A DNA stretch of 44,182 nucleotides, from the NCBI GenBank assembly GCA_027600665.1, contig JADGJL010000097.1, positions 1 through 44,182 on the forward strand, written 5' to 3'. A model generated the notes under the pieces. It worked only from the letters and a program-made list of their open reading frames with translations, was not told the origin of the DNA and made no database searches. A program made the position numbers and the translations under genes. Below, in pieces: positions 10,746 through 21,751 of this stretch (the stretch's first letter is position 1; each line of letters opens with the position of its first letter). Origin of the DNA: Irineochytrium annulatum. Taxonomy: Eukaryota > Chytridiomycota > Chytridiomycetes > Chytridiales > Chytridiaceae.

Positions 10746-10953
10746 CGCAGACTTGTCACTTTGCTGGCTTGAGCCTGCAATATCAGTAACTTCCAGTCCA
10801 CTAAAAGCGATTTGACGTGTGCAAACAAGGTTTATTAAAAACGATCACAGTCATCCTCACACAAGTGCAACGAACATGACGACATAGAACGATACTCTCA
10901 CAGAACATGGGGTAAAACCATTTACAAATACGAGCACTATTTACCAAGCGACC

Positions 10954-12897
10954 TTACAGGGCAATGTAAACGGCCTTGACCTGCGTGTACTCCTGAATAG
11001 CGTACTCGCCGCCTGTAACGTGACACAATGAGCTGAAGTGTGCTCTAAAAAGGGAATCTCCTTACTTACCCTCACGACCCATACCAGACTCCTTGAAGCC
11101 ACCGAAGGGCACGCTCGGCATCAACATGTTGTACGTGTTAACCCAAACGGTGCCGGACTGCAGCTCGGCGGCCATCCTGTGCGCGGTGGAGACATTCTTT
11201 GTGTGAACGGCAGCTGCGAGACCTATCATAATGCTTGCTTAAGCTACCAATCTCATATGGGTAACTACTTACCGTAGTTCGTATTGTTGGCCCGCTCGAT
11301 AATCTCCTCAATCGTTTTAAAGGTCTGAACGCACACGACGGGGCCAAAGATCTCTTCCTTCACGATCGACATGTCGTCATTCACGTCCGTGAAGATAGTC
11401 GGTTCAACGAAATAGCCCTTATCTCCGAACCTCTTGCCACCGATGACGGCCTTAAAAACGTATCAAAACTCTGCCCTCGCGATGTCGAAGGTGCAACCGA
11501 CCTTTGCACCGGCCTTCTTGCCTTCATCAATGTACCCCATAACGCGCTTAAACTGAACTTCGTCCACAAGCGCGCCGTGGTTCGCGTCCTTTTCGAACTG
11601 CCCGCCAAGCTTGATCTTTCCAGCAGCAGCCGCGAGCTTATCCACAAACTTCTCGTACACGGTCTCTTGGACGTAAATCCTCGTCCCCGCGCAGCAGACC
11701 TGCCCGTGGTTAAGCGTGAAGCCAATCTTAGAGGCCTCCGCAGCCGCATCGAGGTCGGCATCCTCAAAGATAATGTTGGGCGACTTTCCACCCAACTCTA
11801 GCGACACCTTCTTTAGATTTGAGGCAGCGGCCGCGGCCATGATTTTGCGACCGACGCCAGTGCTGCCCGTAAACGCGACCTTCGAGATGCCCATATGGCG
11901 AGCGATCGCTTCGCCGGCGGTTTGGCCGAAGCCCGAGATGATGTTGACAACACCCGGGGGGAAGCCGGCCTCAACTATCAGCTCACAGACTTTGAGCGCC
12001 GAAAGAGGGGTCTTCTCAGACGTTTTCATGACGACACAGTTCCCCGTGGTAAGCGCCGGGCCGAGCTTCCATGCCATCATAAGAAGGGGGAAGTTCTGAA
12101 AGGGCAGTTAGTTATCCGCCAGCTGGCAGAGGCACCAAAAATAGCTCCTACCCAAGGAATAATCTGGCCAACGACGCCGAAAGGCTCATGACGAGTGTAA
12201 ACATGGTGGTCGGCGTTAATCTTCGTGGTATTCGTTAAAGGTTGTCGCAATGCCGAACTCTCCTACCTCCATGACTTTACCAACGTTTTTATCTGCCCAC
12301 CCTGCGTAGTACCTGTAGTTCATCACCACGAAAGGCAGGTCAACATGTCTCGCCTACGTAATAACACCAATTGGGGATTAGTTTACTGGCGTGTTAGAAT
12401 GGGTACAGTACCTCGTTCATGTGCTTGCCGTTGTCCCAGCTCTCCAGGTTAGCAAGGAGGTCGATGTCGCGCTCGACCAGATCAGCGAGCTTGTTGAGTA
12501 ATCTAGCTCTCTCTTGCGGCGGAGTCTTCCGCCAGGTCGCGAACGCCTTCTTTGCCGCGTTGACGGCCTTGTCGACATCCTCCTTGTCGCCTTCGTAGAG
12601 CTCGCAGATGACCTCACCCGTGGCAGAGTCGCTGAATATTCGATCAATAATCGCGGTCTGACGAGGACTGCAAGGCGTGATCCTTACACCGTCTTGAACT
12701 TCTTGCCCGAGACCGAGGGAACGAACTCATTGTTGATGAAGAGACCTGCGAGGTCGCGTCCGGTGAGATCAGAGCCATGAAAAGCATGCAAAACAGCGTC
12801 GCGAAGGGCGCATCATTCACGATCGCGCACCTGTAGGGACGGAGAAGGTGCGGCCCTCGTGGGAGAGGCTAACATTGGTGCTGTCGGTCACAGGCAT
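10954..12897 (-). CDS. NAD(P)-dependent aldehyde dehydrogenase (ALDH1/2-like)
   Basis: Oxidises aldehydes to carboxylic acids with NAD(P). The gene is cut by several short introns: the start is [13 protein letters not shown] at 12897, and the last exon ends at 10954 with [15 protein letters not shown]. Key features in order: [25 protein letters not shown], the cofactor loop [13 protein letters not shown], the catalytic Glu in [18 protein letters not shown], and the nucleophile Cys in [14 protein letters not shown]. Then come the [13 protein letters not shown] motif and the C-terminal [17 protein letters not shown]. All catalytic residues are present, so the enzyme should be active. No targeting peptide is evident, so it is probably cytosolic. 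The intron near 11459-11511 uses a weak donor (GTCGGT) but restores the frame (GAK to AVIGGKRF). The physiological substrate cannot be told from sequence. Confidence 0.94.
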
Positions 12898-13308
12898 GGT
12901 GTATTGACAGCGGCGGTGGGGAATGGGGAAGAGATCTGGGGCGAACGCATTTTATTCAAGCCCTGAGCTAAAATGCATCTGGGCGCGTCACGCGCGCATA
13001 GACCCGCGGCTGGATTCGCAGTGTGCGACATCAGCACCGGTATGGGTGTACGACACCGGCACGAGTGTAACTACGTTGCGACGACAAAATAAATTGAAAT
13101 GCTGTGCCTCCTTAAGCCTAAGCGATGATTTGGTCCGTTAGTTCGACGCCATAGCCGCTTTCTGCTGCTGTTGCTCACGCTCGGCCTTCAGCGGCCATGG
13201 CGGTTCTCGGCGCCATTAAGTGAGAGCATGCGTTCGCCCTATGATGCCTGCAGGGCGGCAAGAGCGGCAGGGATTGCTAAAATCCAGTGCACCCGAAGCA
13301 TCGGGAAA
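12898..13308. other. intergenic; possible small minus-strand gene, unassigned
   Basis: Between the REV7 stop and the ALDH start, the minus strand has an open tail ending KAEREQQQQKAAMASN at 13141. An ATG at 13295 begins MLRVHWILAIPAALAALQ, a membrane-helix-like stretch. The two are in different frames, and I could not find a convincing intron joining them. This may be a very short gene (a mitochondrial inner-membrane peptide, for instance) or chance. The rest, 12898-13140, holds nothing recognisable. Confidence 0.25.
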
Positions 13309-14311
13309 TTACTTCTCGATCAAAAACGTGAACGCGCTAACGCCGGCCTCCAACGTTTCCACCGCCATGAGAGCACTGTTTTTGACAACAAAGTTGCCCT
13401 CGTCGACGTTCGACCACGCGATTCCCTGATGGCAGTCAATGGTCTCTTAGTTCTAGCGCAAAGTCCGCCGGAGAATCGATGGCATTAAAAATAGCGAACG
13501 AACGGCAGATACATATCGGGAACGGCGAAAGTCGACGAAGAGAGGGATATGGAGTTTTGCAAAAAAAAAAACAGAAATTATCAAATACCTCGGACTTCGA
13601 CGTCGGCCCCGACTCCTCGTCAGTCATTTCGCAATACAGTCGAAAACTGCAATCTAATAAAGAAACTAACATTGAACATCCAAAAAGGCAGTGATACGAA
13701 CCGTCAGGAAGCGCCCGCAGATATGTATCAGAGAAGTTAACTTTTCGTATGATCGTTCGGAAAAAATCCTCGATATCGCCAAGACCGATCGACGTTAAAG
13801 CGCTAAAGACTGGTCAGTGATAACACGATCAAGCTGCATTACGCAGGCTCTCACGTCTTCTTTGAGTCCGGGGTCAACTGGGCCATCATGTCCCGCACCT
13901 GAAAGATAAACTTCTCGATTGGATTCAGACCCTTATCTAGCACGGCGACGTAGACGCGGTAGACAAGACCCTATAAGCACAATCACGAAAGGCACCGTTA
14001 AAAACAAACAAAATAGGGAACAACGTAATGCATTTGCATACCATCAAGAGGTCCTCCTTGATGCCTTGCAAGAATTCAAGGATGTAGCTGTTCAGCTCGT
14101 CGTTCCGCGACATCTTGACCATTATGTTGTACTTCTTCGTGGTCTCAAAGATCTCTATGCCGATTTTAGCATTGCTTGGGCGTTGAGTTTGCTCTCGAGG
14201 ATTATTCGACATCGCACCTCTGGGATAGATCCCTCTGGACGCCAGCACAGCGTGGACAGCAACTTCTAGGAACTCCAGTATGCAATCGCAGCAGATCGCG
14301 AACGTGAGCAT
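13309..14311 (-). CDS. REV7: HORMA-domain protein Rev7/MAD2L2, DNA polymerase zeta subunit
   Basis: Rev7 binds Rev3 and Rev1 in DNA polymerase zeta for translesion synthesis, and in animals also acts in shieldin. Six exons (14218-14311, 14042-14154, 13855-13970, 13702-13802, 13589-13653, 13309-13425) give 201 residues; human MAD2L2 has 211. Matches to the family include CILEFLEVAVHAVLASRGIYP, FETTKKYNIMVKMSRNDELN and VYVAVLDKGLNPIEKFIFQ. Further on are IEDFFRTIIRKVNFSDTYL, PDDCSFRLYCEMTDEE and the C-terminal strand WSNVDEGNFVVKNSALMAVE, which lines up with the family's safety-belt region. The last intron is 163 nt, has a T run, and contains no alternative internal AG until its 3' end. The start is the ATG nearest the conserved region; a short upstream coding exon is possible. 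Confidence 0.88.
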
Positions 14312-14579
14312 CTTCCGGACAACGCTATCCCGACCTCACCTAAATTCCTCTGACAGGATACAATCGTCATATTAAATAAGTACTGGTGTCGCATTGGCAT
14401 TTTGGCAAGGTAAATAATAACAAATTAACAACAAGCACGAGGTTAAAATTCTTGGATTTTTCTTCGTGGGAGAGATCGCCATGGGGCCAATAGGCCAAAT
14501 TAAACTAATAGAAATATCTAAGCAAGGGTAGGAGAAGAAAAAAACGAGAAAGGCCGAAGGAAGAAACACACATCCCGGA

Positions 14580-17179
14580 TCATTGGACCTTCTTATCACC
14601 AGGCATCCTCGGCCCCGCCTTCTCCTCCTCACCGTCCGCATTCCGCGGAGCGTCCTCGGGCTTCCCGTCCTTCTCCTTGCTCCCCATCGGGCGACGGCCT
14701 TCATCTGCCCCCGCGTCCTGCCCACCGGCGTGGCCCCCAACCTTTTTCAACAACGAATCCGCGTGGTCTGTTGGTGCTGCCGGCGGCGGGTCCGCCACCT
14801 GCTCCTTGTCAAACCCAAAGATGACCTCCTTCGTATTAGCCTCGTCCAGTGGCGGCCTTGGACCGCCCTCCCCCGCCGCGGCGTCGGGCGGCGGCGCCGG
14901 AGCTACGCCGCCCGAGTTCTTCCTAAACGAGGCCGCGAGGTCCGCCTCAGGGTCCTGCATGCCATCGATGTCCATCAGGACCCCGTCCTCCTTCATGACC
15001 CTGTCGAGGTCCACGAAGGCAGAGCCGCCCAGCTTCCCGTAACCGTCCGGCACCAGGTGTTTTCGGATGTGCTCAAACGTAATCCACTCCACCAGCTCCC
15101 GCCCCTTCGGGTTTTTAACGTCCACCTTCCGGGCAAAGAAGTACCGCGGCTCCCGCCCGAACTCGTCCGTCCCGATCGGGCCGCGGGAGTCGATATCGAG
15201 GACCATCGGGTGGAACGACGCATGCGATGAGAAGGTGAGGAACCGCTTTTTGTCGTTGATGGTCTTCTGGGCAAAGTAGGGCGAGTTGATAGTGACTGTC
15301 GATGCAAGAGGAGCGACTTCTTTTAAGCAAAATATTTTGATGGTTCAAATAAACGCATTACGAACCATAGCAGAAGTAGCTCTCATCCGGAATCCAGCTG
15401 AGCTCGATGTAAGCGAGAGCCATGACCGCTTCTTTCGATTCGCGCAGGAACGTGACGAGCTCTCGCGTAAGGATCATCCACTGATGGCACTTGCAAACCT
15501 TCCAATGCGGGAATGGCGGGAATATTAAACCCGCCTCCTGAGGCTGGAACATGTTGAAGGTGCCGTCCTTGTCGTTGTAAATAGGAACATGTGGTCGCGT
15601 GATTCGCGCCGCAGACTCGCCTGTAGCATGGCGTTGTTTTTAGCAGTATAAGCGACGACCAAAAGCTCACTGTTATCGTCCCAATGCTCAAGCCAATTGC
15701 TCCCCTTGTGCTTCTCCATCTGCAGCACGCGATAAATCTCCCTCGGCCTCCGCAGCGGAAAGTCTTCCGCCGATAGATTGATAACGTAATCCCAGTCCCC
15801 TAAGTCCGCAAGCTCCCAGAACCCGCTGAGTTGCATGCGGACCAGGGACGAGTGACCCCAGAGGCCCTCGAACCTCGTCTTGGCCATAAATACATTCCCT
15901 GGAACGGGTGTCTCCCCAGGACGCAATTTTGCATTCATTTGTTTCTCGCGATGCCGCACGTAATCGGTCAAGTTCCCGTGAAGGTAGCTGTTGACGGGTG
16001 GTACGAGAGCCTTGCCGTCAACATGAATGAGGATGAGGGCCGAGCCGTCGTCCAATTGTTCGATCAATTCGCGAACGTTCTCGAAAGTGTCCCCATGACA
16101 CATAATTAGAAAAGCGATCTGCGAGTTGATTATTAAAAATCATTTGCGAACATGCATGCTGAAAGCAATCGTACCTGATACTTCCTTTTCGGGCCAGGGA
16201 TAAGCGATTTCGTCGCCTTAACGGCGGGGATGATGGGTTTGAGGTAATTTACAGGGTCGAACCTGTGCACCAAGCGCGTATCCGTGAAGTTTGTGAATGA
16301 GTTGGCGCCGTCCGAGACGGCATAACAAACCAGCCTCCGAAGGTCCTGGCGAACAAAATTCTTCGTAAGTCCGGTCGTTTCAAAATGTTAACGCAGTGAA
16401 CTTACGTGTTTTTGTAATATCCTATCATACCTGAGGTTCAACATCTGGGTCAAGTTTACCGCCAGGACGTCGAGCAACTCCACAAACTCGGCCATGGTGG
16501 GGTTTCGAGCAGCAATCGTAGACCCCCAAGGGTGTATGTATGTCATCGCGTCGAAGGTTGAATTATCTAGTGTCGGGCACACAGAGAAACCGTAAGCCTT
16601 AAAATATCGTGACCCGGCTACAGGGCCGGAAAGCTTCGCGGCAATATCGGGGGATAAAATCTCGTCCGTCGAGTAAAAGGGGGTCGAGATGTCCGAGTCC
16701 GGCTGGTTGGCGCCAAAGGCCAAATCCACGTGGTGCAATGGGTCCATTAGACCGGGATGCCCCAACGCGTGAATGCCGCCCGGGTCCAGCCTATTGATTC
16801 CGATGTTAGCATCTAAGGTCGCACGTCGCCGGGGCGGCATCCAAGCAACTCACACGTCGTATGCGAGCTCCACTTCTTCATGGTCCTTTTGAAGCAGGTA
16901 AGGATCGTTCGCGTCTTCCACCACCGGCTCGCCAGCGTTGAAGAAAAGCAAGGATAGTATGCAGAGGCCCACGATCACGACGGCGGCGACCCGGACGAGC
17001 CTCGCTGGGAGTGAGATTGCGGATGCTGACGATGAGGATGGGATCGAGGAGGTTGGAAAGGATGTTGCAGCAGTAGTCGGGAGGATCTCGGGCGAGCCGG
17101 GTATTGGAGTTGTTGAATGACGGCGCTGCCGCGGCGTCCCCATCGGCGACCCGATCGGCAGCAGGCTATGCGAGGACAT
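14580..17179 (-). CDS. GT14 family glycosyltransferase 1 (core-2/I-branching or xylosyltransferase-like)
   Basis: A type II Golgi-like membrane glycosyltransferase, predicted to transfer GlcNAc or xylose to protein-linked glycans in the lumen. Six exons (16854-17179, 16406-16790, 16175-16345, 15671-16118, 15366-15620, 14580-15316) give 773 residues. A Ser/Pro-rich cytosolic N-terminus precedes one TM helix (VRVAAVVIVGLCILSLLFF, about residues 70-90). The GT14 domain contains DDGSALILIHVDG, GLWGHSSLVRMQLSGFWELA and DLGDWDYVINLSAEDFPLR. The expected catalytic Glu is in IPDESYFCY (about Glu523). The last 150 residues are a Pro/Gly/acidic tail absent from typical family members and from its paralogue at 22.9 kb. 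The two genes share a phase-0 intron directly after KYQ, so they arose by duplication. Donor and acceptor specificity are unknown. Confidence 0.88.
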
Positions 17180-18078
17180 CCACTCCGGCGTCGCGCTGCC
17201 CGACGTTCGGCAGCTAAGTATCGTCGGCTGCACTTGATTGGAATGAACCAAGGCTTTTTACCAACGCAAGTATGACGGGATCTACAAGCCTTCTTGCTTA
17301 TCCCTCCTTAACTTGCGAACTGTTTCTTACTGCATACGTACTTGGGTTTAAGCATCAAGTCAAAGCAATTTGAATGTTGCAATATTATTAGCTGAATAGA
17401 ACAGGCAATTCCATGTCGGTGTGAAGGCGTTGGGTGGAGATAACATAATTCAAAGAAGAACAAACGCGCTTCTTTGAACAGTGGAATGGTTCAGGGTAAG
17501 GATGCCCACTGCTGTCACCATGTTTTATCTGCTGCAAGCCAGAGGGAGTCGGCGGCTGTGGCAGGCAATGGAGGAAAGAGCCGAGGAAGGGGCGATGCTT
17601 CAAGCCAGTTGAAGGTAGGGTTGAAGACACACACGGTCTTCGCCAGAAATTGGGAGACCAGCCGCTCTCATTCCAACTCTCTCCAACCCACCGTTGATCG
17701 AAAGGTTGGCATCGGCCGGCGCCGGCCCCCTCGCTCGCTTGATGGGCACCTCATGGATCGGGACTGGACGGGTTGGGCGGACGGACGTTGTCGCCACGGT
17801 GGAGATGGTGCTCCACCGAGTTGTGTCTACGGCATCAGGGCAAGCGTCCCGGCCCTGGATCCAAAGACCCTGCATATCTGATATTACGGCTGTCATCGGG
17901 AGGCTGTATTCGCGCCTCCGTCGTCGCCAAAGAATCGCTTTGGGGATAGCAAGCTACCTCCCACTCGCATCCCGTGCCTTCCGCGTCACAGCAAACTAAC
18001 GGTTATCTTGACCCTCACACAGCAACGAAAAGACCGTCTTCCCTCTTCACGACCTTCTCTCCCGGCAATCACATCCGA
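17180..18078. other. intergenic, no gene accepted
   Basis: The 899 bp lie between the divergent starts of the first GT14 gene and the membrane protein gene at 18079. Overlapping open frames at 17474-17881 (plus, 135 codons) and 17600-17896 (minus, 98 codons) have no motif or credible start. They could be remnants. Promoters for both flanking genes are presumably here. Confidence 0.4.
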
Positions 18079-18939
18079 ATGTTGACCTGGAAGCCCTTCC
18101 TTCTCGCCGTCGCGCTCTTGGCGTCAGGAATTACAGCGGATGCCAAGAGGGTCGACAACAAAGCCGCTGTCGACGGCGTCGGTCGGTCCGTGGAGCGGTA
18201 CAACCTTGCCCCGAGTGAGTAGACCTTCCCTTTTTTAAGAATCAAGGGCTTACTTGAGCCATCCTAACGTCGCGGCACACCTACCTTAGAGCCTTCCAAT
18301 AAGATCTTCAAATCCGACGCGACCTCCGACGCCGCCCCCAACAACTACGGCATGAGCTCGATAGTGAACCGGTTTAACCTCTTCTTCTCGGCCCCCAATT
18401 CGAAGAAAGCCGGATCGCCCTCTACCGGCGGTGACGTGAAGCAGAACGACGTCATCTTCGCGCAGAAGAAGCAGGCGATCAGGAACAAGGTTTTTTTTAA
18501 GGACGCCACACCCGCTGCGGACACCAACGGGTCTGGGTCGTCGTCGGGGTCGTCGAGCTCCGGTGGTATGGGTGCGGGCGGTTACGTCGCCATTGGGTTG
18601 GCCGCTGGGTGTGTCGTCGTTGGGTTGGCAGTTGGTGGATTTGTGAGTTTGCCACCCGCGTTGGCCTCTCTTTCGCGAGTTTGCTGACCCGTCTGTCAAC
18701 AGGTCCTCCAAAAGCGCAACAAGAACCGTAAGATCATCGAGGTTGTCGACGCCCGCGACGAAGAGCACAACGGCCCGCAGATCTCTATCGTTCCGCACCC
18801 GAAGAAGGCCGGCGTAGCCGCGCCCGTTGGCTCGAGTACTCCTCTCGTTTCGAGCAGCACGCCAACCCCGATACCGGCTGCGCCGACCCCGGCACCAACG
18901 GGTCGTGCGTCCATTACCATCACGGCGAGGAAGAAGTGA
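18079..18939 (+). CDS. orphan signal-peptide, single-TM protein (paralogue A)
   Basis: I do not recognise the family. Three exons (18079-18214, 18290-18642, 18703-18939) give 241 residues. The first 20 residues are a signal peptide (FLLAVALLASGITA), followed at once by a KR dibasic site (DAKR). The extracytosolic part is 110 residues and rich in Lys, Ser and Asn; it contains degenerate units (SNKIFKSDAT, RNKVFFKDAT). A Ser/Gly linker leads to one TM helix (about residues 141-163, GYVAIGLAAGCVVVGLAVGGF). An intron falls exactly at the end of this helix. The cytosolic tail starts VLQKRNKNRKIIE and becomes Pro/Ser/Thr-rich. The same layout, the same intron at the TM end and a similar post-TM sequence occur in the convergent gene at 19582-20477, so the two are paralogues. 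Confidence 0.75.
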
Positions 18940-19581
18940 AGGAATAGATTGGTGGCAGTAGGAGTAACTGCGTGGATGAAAATGAGTGACAGAGGAACTG
19001 GAGATGTAGAAGGGAGTGTGTGCTGCATTTTAAATAGTTGAAAACGGGGACGGTGTCCAGAGCTGGTGCATGTCCCGGCGAATACCGCCGTGGATTTGGT
19101 TTACCTTTTTTTAAGTCTTATGTTTATTGCTATCAGAATTGTCATTTTACGTACGTTTACAACGTTCCACTTTCGAATATGATTGGATACTGCTTCAACA
19201 GAGCGCTCTCTGTAGTTCCTTACTTATGTTTCGGACTAATGCTCTAACATCTAGCTCTTCATTCCCGTTTTTATTCCCTACCCTCTGTCACTTTTCATTC
19301 GTCTTGTTGCTTGGAGCTCAAGTCCCCTTGTTTCTAATGTCTCCTCTTCCGCATTATATGTCTTCCAGAATCAACGAATATGCCTTTAGAACGATATCTT
19401 ACTGTTGCCAAGGTTGTTTCATCAAAATCAAGGTATATCAACAATATTCAGACTCTACAGCGAGGGTGCACAAGAGCCAAAGAAATGATTTAACGAAACG
19501 GCTCGGCGAGCTGAAATAATAGCTGACCCCATAGGAAGGACAGAGAAATATCATAACTCCACAAATCAACACGAAACCAAT
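18940..19581. other. intergenic between convergent paralogues, no gene recognised
   Basis: The 642 bp form the shared 3' region of the two convergent membrane-protein genes. They are AT-richer than the flanks, especially 19100-19560. A 130-codon plus-strand frame (19127-19519) has a skewed composition and no motif; it is not accepted. Confidence 0.5.
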
Positions 19582-20477
19582 TCAAGCTAAGGTCGACATT
19601 GGTTGCATCACCGGAGTGGCCATCTTCGGAGTTGATACCTTCTTTCGAACGGTGATGCAGGCGCGTTTCTTCCCGGGGGGCGAGTCAGCCTTTGTTGGCT
19701 GCGAGTTACAACGGATCATTAATTCGACAAAAGACAGACGAGGAAAGGCAACATGCTTACCGACGCGGCCTGAATAATGTTGCGATTTTTCATATGTTTC
19801 TGCAGGACATCCAACAATGAGAAATTTGCGACCAACACAACGAACAGCCCCACGCTCCCACAGTAGCGCACAACGTAGCGCACAACAAGGAAAAAAAAGC
19901 CACTCACCCATCCAACCGCGCCAACTCCGACCAGAACCACGACGCCCAACGCTGCGATGCCTCCGATCAACCCTCCCCCGGCTCCGGCGCCGGCGTCTTT
20001 CCTCGCCACACTAAACAGCTTCACCCGCTTCGCTCCAGCTCCCACAATTCCATCAGCCGCTTTCGCGTCGAGTCCAAAGTACATCCTGACACGTCTCGCG
20101 ACGGCGTCCCAACCGCCGGTGTCGCCAACGCCTTCTGACTTTGCAGCATCCTTCTTCACGCTGAATAGCTTAACCCTCCCAATGCTCGCGTTGCGTTCTC
20201 CACTCCCACTAGCCGCCTTAGCGTCAAGTCTCAAGTACATCCTAACCCGTTTCGCGACGGCATCCCACTGTCCTCCTGCAGTTGCGTCCACCATAACATT
20301 ATCGAGTGCGGAATGGTCCGCCGCCGCAGCGCTGCGGAAGAGGCCGACGCGGTGGCGTTGCGACGTGGGGATGATCCCGCTCCGGTACTTCGCACGGGAT
20401 GGATCTGGCGTCGCTGCCGTGGTGGTGATTAGCAGTAGGAGAACGAGAAGGAGATTGCGAAGGCGTGGGAGCGGCAT
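19582..20477 (-). CDS. orphan signal-peptide, single-TM protein with tandem repeats and dibasic sites (paralogue B)
   Basis: I do not recognise the family. Three exons (19908-20477, 19761-19799, 19582-19698) give 241 residues, the same length as paralogue A. The start at 20477 is chosen because it opens a signal peptide (LLLVLLLLITTTAA). Residues 68-120 and 121-168 are a tandem repeat: WDAVAKRVRMYLRLDAKAA with RVKLFSVKKDA, then WDAVARRVRMYFGLDAKAA with RVKLFSVARKDA. KR or RR precedes VRMY twice and VKLF once. A Gly-rich linker leads to a TM helix (about residues 169-190). The intron at the helix end and the tail KHMKNRNIIQ match paralogue A. Kex2-type processing into peptides is possible, but the sites could equally be structural. 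Confidence 0.75.
19974..20276 (-). repeat. tandem 48-53-residue coding repeat in paralogue B
   Basis: Two adjacent copies, residues 68-120 and 121-168 of the encoded protein. They share WDAVA[KR]RVRMY, LDAKAA and RVKLFSV. A partial, more divergent copy of the second half (HRVGLFRSAAA) precedes them. The copies differ by a few residues and a short deletion, so the duplication is not brand new. Confidence 0.85.
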
Positions 20478-20855
20478 GTTGACGCCGTTGGACCGTGTGG
20501 GTGAGGCGGCCTGTGGCGGCATGCTGCAGAGTGGCTGCCCGCTCGATGCTTGTCGTCTGCACCGCTGAACTTCTTCGTCCGAAAAGCAAGGAAACAACAA
20601 CAGGTACCAAAAAAACCTTTTTTACTTTCAGACTTAGTATGTTCAATTCATGTATACGAGGGCAAAGACAACGGCAATGACAAAGCTATAAAGATGATTA
20701 TGCAGATAAATATGTATGTGTAAGAAAAAATACCATCCAACGCCTGTAAATCGAGACCTATAAAATAGTAATAGGTGAAACTACAAACCACACTCCAACG
20801 AATCAAAGCATGTGAACATCCTTAACTTCCTCATCATCATAAGAACTATCAATTC
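20478..20855. other. intergenic, no gene recognised
   Basis: The 378 bp sit between paralogue B (start at 20477) and the stop of the Ser/Pro-rich gene, both on the minus strand. The part from 20600 to 20860 is AT-rich and looks like a 3' UTR plus promoter. An in-frame upstream extension of paralogue B to 20600 exists but lies ahead of the signal peptide. Confidence 0.4.
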
Positions 20856-21743
20856 TCAAATATCATGAAACGACCTAAACGCCCTGCGTTCCTTCCCGTC
20901 CGTCGTCGGCACATCATAAGACCCCTCCCACTCCTCCCCAAGCTCCGCAGCCTCCTCGGCAACATCATCGTCAATCGATATGATCGACACCACGCTCCCC
21001 CTCCTCGGCCCTCCAACACCTCCTCCCACAACACCACCCACGCCAGCACTCACACCGGCGCTAACACCCGCGACAGCGGCCACGACGGCCCCGTCGGGCC
21101 CCAGCGTCGCCGCCGCACCTTCCGAAATGTTCCAGAATCCCCACGCGATGGCCGCAAGAGCCGACTCGCCGGTCGATAAGAGTGCATCCACAGCGTTGTT
21201 GCCCGTCGCGGCCGCGGGGTGTGTGGTCGTGGGGAGTGTGGGCAAGGCCGGTGGCGGACGAGGTGGGAGCGCCGGGGGCACAATGTATGACCCCGGTGGG
21301 GAAGACGGGGGTGTTGGTGGGAAATTAGATCGGAAGTACTGCGCGTGGTAGTCGATCGGCGTGTTGGTGTCGTCGTCGTCCTCGTCATAAATAGGCTGCA
21401 GCCGGCCGCGGCCGGCGAAGGTTGTGGAGCGGGATGTGAGCGGTCTCGGGGTGGACACTGCGACGGGGGGCTTGGTGTTGTTGGATGTTGCCGTGAAGGA
21501 CGAGAACATAGTGGTGGGTGCCAGGGATGACGAGCGGGAGAGCGACGAGAGCGCGATAGTGGGGAGGCTCGGGAAGGATAAGGTCATCGAAGCAGTAGAG
21601 GCCTGTGCGCGTGTCGGGGATGACGACGCGGGAGGCGACGGGGCCGGGGAAGGTACATTATGGAGGTTCGCGTTGGGCGACGTGGGGCTTGTCGCGTTCG
21701 AAGTGTTCGCGATGCCTTCTGGATTCGGCCCGGCTGGTTGCAT
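20856..21743 (-). CDS. Ser/Pro-rich orphan protein, 5' exon structure uncertain
   Basis: Not recognised. A 295-codon frame on the minus strand begins MQPAGPNPEGIAN and ends KERRAFRSFHDI. The first half is low-complexity Ser/Pro/Thr, followed by RLQPIYDEDDDDTN, a polyproline stretch (PPALPPRPPPALP), a small hydrophobic segment (ESALAAIAWGFWNIS) and a Gly/Val-rich run (VVAAVAGVSAGVSAGVGG) that may be membrane-associated. The tail is acidic. The open frame continues upstream of the ATG into a hydrophobic stretch (GCLPFAVAAFLAFLP, about 21810). The true start is therefore probably in an upstream exon such as the frame at 21870-22126. I could not find a junction that fits both phases. The polyproline motifs suggest SH3 or WW partners, a weak inference. 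Confidence 0.5.
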   Translation of the reverse strand: MQPAGPNPEGIANTSNATSPTSPNANLHNVPSPAPSPPASSSPTRAQASTASMTLSFPSLPTIALSSLSRSSSLAPTTMFSSFTATSNNTKPPVAVSTPRPLTSRSTTFAGRGRLQPIYDEDDDDTNTPIDYHAQYFRSNFPPTPPSSPPGSYIVPPALPPRPPPALPTLPTTTHPAAATGNNAVDALLSTGESALAAIAWGFWNISEGAAATLGPDGAVVAAVAGVSAGVSAGVGGVVGGGVGGPRRGSVVSIISIDDDVAEEAAELGEEWEGSYDVPTTDGKERRAFRSFHDI

Positions 21744-21751
21744 TGCTGGCG

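Noticed and set aside
13171..13488. Plus-strand frame and a possible MAVLGAIK start with a 34-nt intron
   Set aside because: It would run antisense through the last REV7 exon, which is strongly supported; the intron would be shorter than any other here.
14583..15230. 215-codon plus-strand open frame
   Set aside because: Antisense to the last exon of the first GT14 gene, with Arg/Leu-rich composition and no motif.
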